A DNA stretch of 64,000 nucleotides. Origin: Septoria linicola. Lineage: Eukaryota; Ascomycota; Dothideomycetes; Mycosphaerellales; Mycosphaerellaceae. The position numbers and the translations under genes were made by a program. The stretch is taken from NCBI GenBank assembly GCA_024114885.1, contig CP099421.1:806001-870000 (forward strand), given 5' to 3'. Under the pieces are notes generated by a model. It saw only the letters and a list, made by a program, of their open reading frames with translations. It was not told the origin of the DNA and did no database searches. This document shows positions 44,898 to 55,900 of the stretch, piece after piece (position 1 is the stretch's first letter; every line of letters begins with the position of its first letter).

Positions 44898-45141
44898 GCA
44901 TGCCAGTCAGGATCGCAGCTCTACTTGGCGTGCAGATCGAGTTCGTGACATAGCAATGGTCGAACCTCGCCCCTTCTGTTGCAAGTCTATCAATATTCGG
45001 AGTGAGATTGATGCCGTGACCGTACGCTGACATCGATTTGGCCTATACATGTAGATGTAGCAACTGCTCGGATGCCTTACTGACGGAACATACTGCATGG
45101 TCATCAGCCATCGTGAAGATGATATTCGGGAGTTTCACCAT
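44890..45141 (-). pseudogene. Sulfatase pseudogene, 5' exons with the active-site motif
   Basis: Exon 1 at 45141-45094 (MVKLPNIIFTMADDHA) and exon 2 at 45042-44894, joined over a 51-nt GT-AG intron. Exon 2 gives AKSMSAYGHGINLTPNIDRL and then NSICTPSRAAILTGMH, the type I sulfatase signature C-x-P-S-R with Cys53 as the formylglycine site and Asp13/Asp14 as metal ligands. The frame stops where the hAT element begins; the matching downstream half starts at 37369 (HANxVFTLNDK), and joining AC at the end of exon 2 with T at the start of exon 3 completes a Thr codon. These two exons carry no lesion that I can see. A truncated transcript could still be made, but without metal-binding residues from the C-terminal half it cannot be an active enzyme. 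Confidence 0.9.
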
Positions 45142-45484
45142 GTTGACGATGCTTTTGCTTGATCTGATGAAAACGCAGACATGGGAAGAGACTGTCTAAT
45201 TCAATCTCGTGCACCACGTCTGCCGGGAAACATTGTGCTTGGCGCTTCGCTAACGCCTCCACAGGCAAGTCACGCCATTGGTAGAATTGCGGGACAAGCA
45301 ATTTTTCCACAGAATAAGCCCCGATGGTCCTAGATCCATCTGGAGTCGCGCCTAGTGGCGCCTTCCGGGTCAGGCTCAGTAAGTAGCCAGGGTCGGTACT
45401 AATATGAGTTGAGGAGCGAAAAAGCATATATGCCACGACCTCCGTTGTATTTACTGGAGTGAAGGGCTTGGAAAAGTCCACCAA
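45142..45484 (-). other. Open frame upstream of the sulfatase, doubtful gene
   Basis: A frame without ATG start (opens after a TGA near 45503 and ends at 45104, inside sulfatase exon 1 in another phase) encodes protein-like sequence such as FTPVNTTEVVAYMLFRSS and SVEKLLVPQFYQWRDLPVEAL. It could be the last exon of a lost gene, a decayed fragment, or chance. Its overlap with the sulfatase start argues against an intact gene. The sulfatase promoter must lie in this stretch. Confidence 0.25.
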
Positions 45485-45493
45485 AAGTGCATA

Positions 45494-45537
45494 AAGAAAG
45501 CAACTTCACCAGTATGATTTGGTGAAGTTGCCTTCTT
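45494..45537. repeat. Hairpin: 17-bp inverted repeat with 10-nt loop
   Basis: Arms 45494-45510 and 45521-45537 are inverted copies with one mismatch (core GCAACTTCACC / GGTGAAGTTGC is perfect). Lies in the base-balanced island upstream of the sulfatase 5' exons. Could be a small MITE-like relic or a structured RNA element. Confidence 0.8.
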
Positions 45538-45568
45538 AACGTACATCCAATCACTCCAACCTTGGTAA

Positions 45569-45590
45569 CCTCACTGCTGGTTCAGTGAGG
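45569..45590. repeat. Hairpin: 8-bp perfect inverted repeat with 6-nt loop
   Basis: CCTCACTG and CAGTGAGG separated by six bases, 31 bp from the larger hairpin. Confidence 0.75.
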
Positions 45591-45599
45591 AATGCGCTG

Positions 45600-46439
45600 G
45601 TAACTCCACTATGCGCAATTACGACCACATGATTCGTGTGTTTTTGTTGTTGTGTGTTGTGTTGCGTTGTACGTCGAGCTTTGTACGAGAATCGAATCGC
45701 CAGTGCTGACGTTGCTGTTTTGTTGGACTCTGAAAACGTCGTAGTTGATAAACAGCTGAGCCACTTTGCCAGTTTTGAGCTTGTTATTGGATTGAACAGA
45801 TCTTTGAACTAATAACAGGGCCAGACGGAAGCATCCCGTTGCAGCACCGAGATGCAGGTGGCGGGGACAGACAGCGGGATGGGCTCGATCCGTGACGCGT
45901 CACTTCGCGCAGTTCTACTCGTGGCGACTCACACCAGCAGGGAGCCAATTGTATCTTCAGCACTGCCTGACACTCAGCGTACTTTCCCAATTCAGGAGAC
46001 ATGATAGAGGAGTAGATCAAGAAGCTCAAATGAGCAGGCAAGGTCTTGCAATTGTGAATGCTCATACCTTCTCTTCTGCGAAGCAATATCAAGGAACGCT
46101 CGCAATCGATACGCACCTGATTGGCGCTCCTGACACACACTCCTCTATCACTTCGAACCAAGCCCTGACGCAAACTCCTCTACCACTTCGAACCAAGCCA
46201 GCGTTCGGCTAAAGACTGTGCCCGCAGGACCGACCGATCGAATCCACCCCTGAAGAAACACGGGACTCATCGGACTTGCGAGTACTAGCTGCCCGCACAG
46301 CCATTTGGTAGAGGATCGAGGCAGGCCGGGTTTGCTCAGACATCCCTAGCGTGGCTGGAATTCCCCCATGCTCTACTAGCACAGACTCTCGTTTTGGGTT
46401 GTCCATCTTGGCATGACAAGAAATTGTACGTCAAATGCC
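45600..46439. other. Intergenic part of the island
   Basis: About 0.84 kb with a GT/TTG-rich simple tract (45640-45670) and a 35-bp tandem repeat, but no supported gene. Short frames on both strands show no motif. Confidence 0.4.
46131..46200. repeat. Two tandem copies of a 35-bp unit
   Basis: TGAC...ACTCCTCTAYCACTTCGAAC...CAAGCC occurs at 46131 and again at 46166 with few differences. Confidence 0.8.
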
Positions 46440-47058
46440 TCAAGTTGTGAACAATGTGTCCTCCTCTCTCAAATACTCCCCTGCATCTGCTTGCCTGAAA
46501 AGCACGATACCCGTGGGATCTAGCTTCCTGGCTTCTGCTGTGCTCCGCGCAGTGACACCAAAGCCCTGGCACAGGTTAGCATGAGATGAATGCACGTTTC
46601 GAGTTGCCGGTACTTACCAAAGGCGTGTCGTTCATGCTCAGCACCACTGCTCCGGCGTGCTCTGGCGCATCTTCACTCCAGCGCCCGACATGTGCCTTCA
46701 CGACGTGTCCTCCATACAAGAAAGGCATCTCGCCGTTTTGCTTCACCCAGACCTTATATCTCGCATGCGGCGCAATCACGTCTAGCGCCGTGATGTGCAA
46801 TCTGAACTTGCCTGTCTTCGTAAACTTTCCCAAGCATGTTCCCAGGCTCAGCAGAGAGTCGCGAGCTACTGATGTGGCCAAGTTTGCAAGCGATTCTCGC
46901 ACATAGTACACTCGATCCTTTTGCACTCGAAAAACATAGCGATCGTTGGTTTTGCCGTTGGTCACAGTGTCGGTGATGAGGTTGTTGAGAGATTTGCCAG
47001 TATAGTTTGCGAGCTTCTCGAATAGCGTTTTCGTCTCGGTGTCGGTTAGAGGACGCAT
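46440..47058 (-). CDS. NIP7: 60S ribosome subunit biogenesis protein NIP7, 188 aa
   Basis: Exons 47058-46618 and 46565-46440; a 52-nt GT-AG intron. The start MRPLTDTETKTLFEKLANY is the standard NIP7 opening; DRYVFRVQKDRVYYV, LGTCLGKFTKTGKFRLHITAL and the PUA domain block VWVKQNGEMPFLYGGHVVKAHVGR follow, then GFGVTARSTAEARKLDPTG and the end REEDTLFTT. Length fits the family (about 180 aa). NIP7 binds pre-60S particles in the nucleolus and is needed for 27S pre-rRNA processing; it is essential in yeast. The copy is intact, with no stop or frameshift, even though it starts about 130 bp from a RIP-degraded block. Confidence 0.95.
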
Positions 47059-47189
47059 GACGGCGGTGGAATTTGTGAAAAGGACGTTATCGAAAATGCG
47101 ACAAGAGGGTGCCGTGGTCGCGCTTGCCTCGAGACTTTTCCGATTTAGAGTTTTGGACCGAGGCCTATACGTCCCACCGAGACATGAAG

Positions 47190-47900
47190 ATTTCTTAATG
47201 ATTCAATGATAGTTTGCATTATATCCACGCCTAATACTCTCTATATACTCTCTATACACTCGCTACTATGCCTCCTACTACTAGAGACTACGAAACATAC
47301 CGTACGTAGATTACTAAGTACCTTAAGGCTAGAGTATCTAAAGTAGCTATTTAAAAAGACCTCTAAGACTTCTACTATATCGATATAACTACGTTACGAG
47401 AACAATTAGACGATTAATAGTAATATAGAGTATCTAGAGCGCTAGGAAGAATAATAGACGTAATAATTAGTATAGTTATATCTCGTACTCGTAGTAACTC
47501 GTAGAGTAAATACTAGTTAGATTATAGCCTAAGAAAGAGAGGATTAGAGGAATTAGTATACTAGGATAGGATAAGAGTAGATATTAGTTTTTATACTCGT
47601 AGTAACTTATAGTTTAATTACTTATAAACTTACTATACTAACTAGATTATAATAGGCTTAGGAATATCGTCCTTTAGCTATATAGCCTTCTATAGACTCT
47701 ATACGTCGCGAGCCTTACTATTAGCCTCTACCTTAAGCTAGTTAATCTAGCTATTTATCGCTCTTATAGTACTATCTATCCTATTAAGCTTATTCTCTAA
47801 TACCTTTATATAGATATAGAGCTCCTCTAACTCGCTAGACTCGCTACTAGACTCGCTATCCTTATTATTACTAACTTCTTTACTAGCCTAATAACTAGAC
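47190..47900. mobile_element. RIP-degraded repeat sequence at the right border of the island
   Basis: The composition shifts sharply to AT/TpA-rich at about 47190-47220. A short plus-strand frame at 47268 (MPPTTRDYETYR) decays quickly into stops. Element type not identified. Confidence 0.5.
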
Positions 47901-50900
47901 TTAGCTATATATATATAGTATATATAAGGTAGCCTTCCTACTACCGTCTTATACTACTCTTTAAGACCTAGACGCTTATACTATAAGTATAGTATAATAG
48001 TAGTAACGCTCTTAGCTATCTCTATAATATAGTAATAGATAATAACTACCTTAATACTAACTTTCTAGATAGGTATAAGAGTAGTCGCTATAGAATAAGA
48101 TCTATTTAGATAGTAATAGTCTTATAATACGTTAATTAACTAGTAGTAACGAGCTTAAAATAGTAGTCCTAAGACTAAGAGCCTATACTAGAACCGTAGA
48201 ACATTAAATTAATTAAGTAGAGTAAATATTACTATCTTAGAAACGAGCTACTACCTTACTTTTATACTAAAACTACTAAGTATAGTATATAGGTAGGCCT
48301 TTACCTTACTAATCCTTCCTTCCTTAGTATCTAACTAGATACTTAACTACCTATAGAGCCTTCTTAGAATTACTTAAAACTAGCTAGTTTTTCTATTAAA
48401 GTCTATTAAACTTTTAATTAGAGGCCTATTAAATAGTTACCTTTTCTAATAATAACTACTAAAAATACCTTCTTAGATCCGATTATTATTCGCTAGATAC
48501 TACTCTTCTACTATATCCTTAGAGATCTCCTTAGAGATAGCCTCTCTCTTCTTCGATACTAATACTTCTAAGTTACTATCTATACTTATAAAGCTAGCTT
48601 CGCTAAATATATACTCCTTAATATCTATAGCTATAGCGTAGGTAGTATCGAATTAAGCTTTAGCCGTAGCCTACTATTAAGCTATATAGACCTTAAACTC
48701 CTCCTTACTTATACTAAAGAGCTTCTTTATCTCTATACTTACTACCTAATCTACCTATAGAACTTAGCCTACTAAGGTATTAGAAATCGGGCCTAGGCTA
48801 GTTAGAAGTACCTTAGTAGCGAAAGGTTTTATCGCTCGTATAGGGTATATAGTACTAGAAGCTATAAAGGGTATCTACTCGCGATAGAGATATACGCTAT
48901 AGATCGTAGGAACGTTAACGTAATTACTATTAGGTAGCTTATCTAATATACGACTATTAGAGTAGGCTAAGAATACTATTAGAATTATACGATACTCTTC
49001 GCCTATACGAGTATACCGCTAAGAGATATAGAGGTACGAAATAACTAGCGAGCCTATATTAGTATAAGGATTCTTCTAACTAAACTTAAGATTAGCTTTT
49101 ATTTCGTTAGTAATTACTAGAGGTATAGTCTCGACGAAGCCTATACTATAGCTTTACTTATTAGCGATAATACGCCTCGCTAGCTACTTTACCTCCTTAG
49201 GGTCGAAGAGCCTATTACTAATCGTGTCCGAGGTTAGTAAAAGTCGTCCTCTATTACTAGTATCGTCTAGAGAGATCGTAAATTAAACCTAGTTAAGCCT
49301 TTTCTCCTTAAGTAGTATATTCTTGTTTAAGGCGATATACTAGAAGCTATTAGGGTAGTTAGAACTAGCCTTATTATTAAAGATATAAAAGGTAGCGGAT
49401 AGGTAGGCTACGTACTTAATAGTCGTATACGGAGTAGTAACTAGCTAGTATAGCTATAGTAAAGGATATTAGCGAAGAAGCTATTAGGATAGCGAGTACT
49501 ATATACTACGAGACTAACTATACTAACTAATAGCCGTATTATACTATCGATATACTATAAACTTATACTATATAGCTTCGAGTAAAGAGTCTAGGATCTA
49601 AAATAGGCCTCTAGTAGAAAGAGAATAAAAGAGAAAACTATAATCGGTCTAGGTACTCTTATTACTATCGTAGTCTAAGAGCTCCTAAACCTTCTAATAG
49701 ACGTTAGAAGTAACCTTTAAGTCTACCTCGGTCGTAGAGAACTAAAAGGGTCTAAGATAGCTTCTACCTACCTTATATATTAGAGCGTTAATATCGTCCT
49801 CTAGTTCCTAAGTATTAGTACTCTTCTTACTACGACGAGAGCGTCCTACTAGCTTAGAGAAGAAAGTATTCGCTTCTAGCTTAAACTATATCTGGTTTTA
49901 AGTATTCTAGGCGATAAGAGCTTAGAGATTAGCTATACTATCTATCTAAATAATATACTAGTAGAGAGTATACGTTACGTTAGCCGTCTTTAGTAGCTTT
50001 AAACCTATAGTATTACCTATCTTAGCTATATATTCTTTATAAAGAGGCTAGCTAAGGTATAGAAGAATATTAATTAAAGCGTAGCTCTTAGCTACTTTCT
50101 TCTTCTCCTAGATATTATTAACTTCTTTAAGAGCTCTACTAACGATTATATAGTAGTAGACTTTAGAGGTAATACTATCTTTTATATAAGCCTAGTAACG
50201 TAGATTAGACTCTAAGTCGCTCTCTAGCTTAATTCCGCTATTATCTTCTAGTACGATTAGCGATAGGCGTTACGGGCCTAGTAGTAGCTCCGTTATAGGT
50301 AATACTTAGTCTTATATAGAATCGCTATCGCTCGAAGCGCTTAGTATAGGAGAAGTCTTAATCGAGGTAATAATAGTTTCTCTAGTACGAATTCTAGTAA
50401 GTCTTCTACTCTTACGAAGGATAAGCGTAGGCTTCTTTATAGAGCTTAGCGTTAACTTCTCTAACTAAGCTTTTAGCCTCTATATAGTACTAGGCGATAT
50501 AGAATCTCTAAGACGAGGCTCTAGAGTCGTAAGTAAATTACCTTCTCCTTCTCCTTCTTAACTAGAGTTTCGAGTAAAACTAGATAAGGATAGGCTCTTA
50601 GGCGTAGAGGAGGAGGGTCGTCTATTAGATCTTAGATTTCTAGAAAAAGGTAATAGTCTATAGGATATTAAAAGCTATTTCTCTACTACTAGGAATACGT
50701 AAGTCGGTTCTTTAAAGGCTTCTCCTTTAGTAAGCTTAACTATAAATCTATACTAATTAAGTCTATAGCTCGCCTCTAGGCGTACCTCTCTTATCTTATA
50801 GCTAAATATATCGACTTACGAGAGCTCCGCCTTAAACTTATTCTAGTAGCGTCTCTTATCTAAGTTCGTATTAATAAAGCCTAAGCCTTACGAGCTAGGA

Positions 50901-52000
50901 GTCTTCTTACTCCTCTATAGCTAAAAGTACTAGCTACGAGAGAATATATTCGCTACCTACTAATAGAAATAATCTTACTTTTACTACGCTAAGAAAACCT
51001 AGTCTTTAGACTCGCTTTCTTTAAAGACGCCTTTATACTTATTTAACTATTAATAAAGGTTCCTAAGTATCTCTTTATCGTATAAGACTTAGTTAAGGAA
51101 GAGGAAGTTCTACTCGTACCTAAACTCTATACGTAGCTACTACTAGATTAAGTTTCTCTCTTTTACTAAATCTTAGCCTTCTTAGCGTATTTTCTTTATA
51201 TTATCGCGCTTTACGCTCTATATATTAAGGTACTTCGGTAAAATCTTAGCTAAGAGGCGTTTAAAGAAGTTAAATATACTAATCTTTATTCTATCGTTTA
51301 CTTCCTCGACCTACTTAAGTACTAAGTCGATACTCTTCTCTTATTCTTATAGAGTCTCTAGCGATAGAATAGCTTCGGTAGTGTTATTAAGATTCGTTAT
51401 ACTAGTAAGAGGTCTACTTAAAAGCTAGAAGCTAACGATAGAGCCTTCGCGATTAATACGAGCGAGCGCTATACCTTATATAGAACTTAAAGAAGCTATT
51501 TTTTATCTTTTCTTTAGAGAATCTTGTCTAGGTAGTTCTTATATTAGACTTCGAATAGGCGAGGTAGAAGGCGAAAACGCTAGTCTTAATAAGCGCTTAG
51601 GCGTTAAAGAACGCTAGAAAGAGGAAGTCTTATTCTTTATACGCGAGAGAGAAAGAGAACGTCTTTAAATAGTCGTATTAGTAGCTTAGGGCGATATAAA
51701 GCGCGTAACTAGTAATAAGTAACTTAAATAGTAAGAAGAGTCGAGCGCGTAACCAGTTATAGAGTTTTCTATTATATTAGTTACTACTTACGTATATAAA
51801 TAGCTATATAGCGTTACTAGGTAGTAACGAAAGATAAGAATCGAACTTAATAGAAGTAAGGCTCTATAGTAACTAATTAATAGTTAATAAGGAAGAAGAG
51901 ATCGTTTAGAGCGTAAAAGTAGTCTAATTATATACCTTATCGTAGTAGCGTAACTACTATTAGGATTAGAGGTCTATATATAAGGCTTAGTTACGTAAGA
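47900..52000 (-). mobile_element. Long decayed reading frame of unknown type in a RIP-degraded block
   Basis: On the minus strand one phase can be followed over about 4 kb if TAG/TAA codons are read as RIP products of CAG, TGG or CAA. It shows protein-like composition with Lys/Glu-rich coiled-coil parts near 51000-51450 and blocks such as SLDDTSNRGRLLLTSDTISN near 49230-49290 and PLVITNEIKANLKFS near 49080-49130. I found no reverse transcriptase, integrase or transposase motif and do not recognise the family. It lies downstream of the Gypsy pol relic on the same strand, so it may be an extra ORF of a large element or a separate transposon. Confidence 0.5.
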
Positions 52001-52900
52001 GTTTAGTTATCGTTTAAAAAGATAACTAAAAGTTTATTTTACCTTAACGCTTCTATAGCCGTCGTATACTACTAACGCTACTACTAACTACTGTAGTATA
52101 TACCTTACTATTACTAACGAGGACTAAGGCTTAGATATCGTCGTCGTTACTTCTACTAACTTAAAAGAGCTTTATTTTTTATATACCTAGTCGACTTACT
52201 AGATCGCGCTTTCTATATCGTAAGAGACCGCTAGCGCTATAATTAATAGCTAGAAAGGAGCTATTAGAGCCGTTATTACTAAAGATTTAAGCTTCTCTAC
52301 TTTTATATAGGCTAAAAACCTTAAACTTTAAGAATTCTCTATTAGAAACTAATATCTTTAGCGATTCCTTTAGTTAGACGAAAATTAGTAGTAAAAAGAC
52401 CTTTAGGATAGATAACCTTTATCTCTCTTAGAAATCGCTAGTAGAAAAGAGCTTTAGAAGTATAGGTCTAGCTTAGATTTTTAAGACCTAGTAGTAGAAA
52501 GTAGCTCGAGATAGCTAACTTTTATAGCGATAGTAGGCTTAGGACTTAGAAAAAGAAGTAGGATAGTAGGTTAGCTAGTAGATATAGAATCGGTACTTAA
52601 AAGTTAAGCTTAGAAGAGTAACTAGCTATATAGATACTTATCTTAGCTATAGAAAATAGTATTAGGATAGTTAGGATTAGTTAGATTTCTACTAATCTAG
52701 TAAAAGAGGAGCTCGAGAAGCTCCGATTAGAGCTTAATAGTAGCTTTAGGACTAAGAGAAGCGCTCGGGAAGATTAGATTAGTACTTAATAGTAGCTCTA
52801 GGAATAAAAGAAGCGCTCGAGATAGTACGATCTTAAGAAGATTAGCTCTTTTATAGTAGAGGCTAGGCTTTAGTAGCTAGATCTTAGCTTATACCTCTAA
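52000..52900. other. RIP-degraded sequence between the unknown frame and Gypsy pol
   Basis: AT/TpA-rich, no clear frame on either strand. It contains two direct copies of a short block (about 52695-52755 and 52755-52810) with GAGCTCGAGAAG/GAAGCGCTCG words. It could be the Gypsy 3' end or LTR. Confidence 0.35.
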
Positions 52901-55900
52901 TTAAGTATCGCTCGTCGAATTTCTAAATCTTTAGCTCTACTAGGCTAGCTTTAGCCTTTAGCTTACTAAGTCTTCTACTTCTTCTTTAAGCTCTATTAGT
53001 AGCTAGCGTATATAACTCTCTCTTTCTTCTTAAGTTATTACTAATAGCTTACTAATAAAGATCTATAGATACTTATACCTAGGTAGAAGGCCTAGTTCTA
53101 TAACCTTCTCTATTAGTAGTAGTACTTCTTCTAGTTTAACCTAATCTAGAACTAGCTTTAGGTTTTCTTATAGAAAGGTATATTTCTTAAGATCTATTCT
53201 CTTATAGATATACTCCTATTTAAAGCTATCTAGTTCCTTAAGTTTATACGATATACCTCCTTATAATACTTTAGATACTCTAAAAGAGCCTTTTTATCTA
53301 AACGTAAGCTTATAGGAGAAGCTAGTTTTTAACTTAGAGTAGTATACTAATACGAGATCTCTCTTCTTTAGTATAGTAAGGTCCGTATAGCGATGTTTAT
53401 CGAAGTACGCCTTATTCTATTCTCGAAGACGCTATTAATATAGTTGTCCTTCTTCTATAGTCGTTTCTATAGCTTCTAGAGCTTAAGCTCGAATCGTAAG
53501 AAGCTCTACTCTAGTCTTAACCTTACCCTAATCTATAATCTAGAAGGTATAGTATTCTAGCTCGATTAGTAGTACTACGTTACGCTTTATTATTACCTTC
53601 GATAGTATTAGGCTAGTAGTAGAGACTATTATCGTTCTCTCTACTTATAGAACCGCTAGAATATAGTTACGAATCGTATAAAGGCTCCTATTAGAGAGCT
53701 TTAAGTAAGCGTCTAATATTGTCTTATAGCCGACTTTAACGATAGCGTTAGACTAAGGATAGTATAGCGAAATATTAATACGTTTAATACCGTATAATAG
53801 TAGTAGCTTCTCTACGTTACTAAGGTTAGTCTTATAGTTATCGAGGATAACTTCTATAGCGGTACTCTACTAGTAAAAGATCTCTTCCTATATAAACCTT
53901 ACTATCTATACTAAGAAGATACTCTTTACTAGGTACTAGAATATACGTGCTTCTAGCTAGCGTGATAGAGATTCGCGTATAACTATTAACGAATAGTTCT
54001 TCGAGATATATAAGCTATCGATATACTATCTCTAGCTAACTATAACTTAGAGTAGGATCTATAGTTCTCTAGGTACCTACCTCCTATACTAAAGACTATA
54101 AATAGTATATTACTAAATAGCGAGCGAAATCTAAGCCTAAACCCTATCCTACTACTATTGTTTCTAGATAAGATTATACGTTTATTTAGCGCTACGATAA
54201 CCGTTCTTATAATAGTATACCTTAATAATACGAGCTCGCGCTTTAGGTTTATTAATAACTCGCTATAGAGGTCTAGCTACTCGCTCTTAGCGCTAGAGCT
54301 AGTTATTCTTAATATAAAATAGCTAATACTTCTTCCTTAACTATTTATACTCGTTATTAGAAACTCCCTTAGGCCTTTATATTCGTATAAGTACGAAAGC
54401 GATATTTATTAACTCCTAAGAGTAGATTCTATTAATTATAGGTAGCTCGCCTTAAATCACCTATATAGAGAAGGCGTTAATATAAAAGATATCGAAGAAT
54501 TGCTCGTTAATTATTAGATCTACGTCTTCTTCCTATTCTATAGCCTCTATATCTTTAGACGTAGTAGGCTTCCTCGATAAAGAATCTAGAGCTATATACT
54601 TCTTACTAGGAATATATATAACGTTAAAGTCGAAGAGGTAGATCTATACTAGCTAGCGCGTTATTACTATATTCGGTAAATTAGAGGTAGCTTTATTAAG
54701 CTAGTAAACGAGAGTATTTATATTAATCTCTAGTTAGAAGTATACTCTAAATAGCTATAGTTTTAGCTTCTTTAATACCTTTAGTATACTAAGGTATTCG
54801 CGCTTTCTAGTATTATACTTGACCTCTACTAGGTTAAATAGGCTAGACTTATACCGAACTAGATAGCGAAGAAGTAGCTCGTCTCGATTATATTAGAAAA
54901 GCGTATATCTCTAACCTTTACTACTCGAATCTACGTCTACGATAATAAGTCCTACTCCTTCTCTATAGTTAAGAGTAACTAGAGCTAGAGCTAAAACTAG
55001 TACCTTTAAGACGACGTCTTTAGCTAGTTAGTATTTAGTAGTCTATTAAAACTCGGTATTCTTTTATAAGAGTTTAAATAGTAGAGTAAGGATAATCGTA
55101 AAACCTTTAACCTAGACGTAGTAGTACGTAACTACGCTAAGGAAGATTCGAACCTCCTTCTAATTCTCTAGAGTCGGCTATTTCTTAATCTTCGCTACTC
55201 TTACGAAGTCTAGATAGCGACTATCGATACTAGTAAGGTAACTAACGATTACTAGTTATTCGTAATAGAGCTATAGCTTGTTAAAAGCTACGGTTATATT
55301 AGCTCGTTCTATATTATAGAGAATATCGTCTATAGCTATAATATATTTAATAACGTAATAGTAGAGGCTAGGTTTAACCTCTTTATTATCGTACTTCGTC
55401 TTAGGCTCTTTAATACCGATATTATTAAGGAATAGCTATACCTTATATAAGACATACTCTATAAGTACTTAATTAATAATACGAACGAACTAGGTAATAG
55501 AATTCGTAGCTCCTTATAGTAACGTTATCTATTATAACAATCCTAGCGGTAAATTAAAGCCTATAAGGTCTCTATATAATTTATCGAGTAGGATTTAGTT
55601 ATATCTAGAGAAGATATTAACTAACGAGGCTAGCGTATAACCGGTAAAGTCCTTAGAGAAACCCTTAGCGTTAGGTAGTAAGTTCGAATCTCTTATAGTA
55701 ACTTAATTAAACTTCTAAGCTATATTAATTAACTAATACTTCTTTAGCTTATCTACCTTTATCTTCTTACTAATAAAGAAGTATAGATTTCGATAGGCAC
55801 TATAGTATAGCTTAAGAGTTCTAGCTTAGATTCGTTATCTTAGTATATCTTCTATAATATATCGTAGAGATAGGTTTAGCTTAAAGCCTAGATACTATTA

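Noticed and set aside
44907..45104. Minus-strand open frame of 65 codons
   Set aside because: Shadow frame of sulfatase exon 2 and intron 1; the true frame carries the C-T-P-S-R motif.
55680..55705. GTTCGAATCT word resembling a tRNA B box
   Set aside because: No acceptor stem or A box at the right distance; it lies in the Gypsy pol relic.
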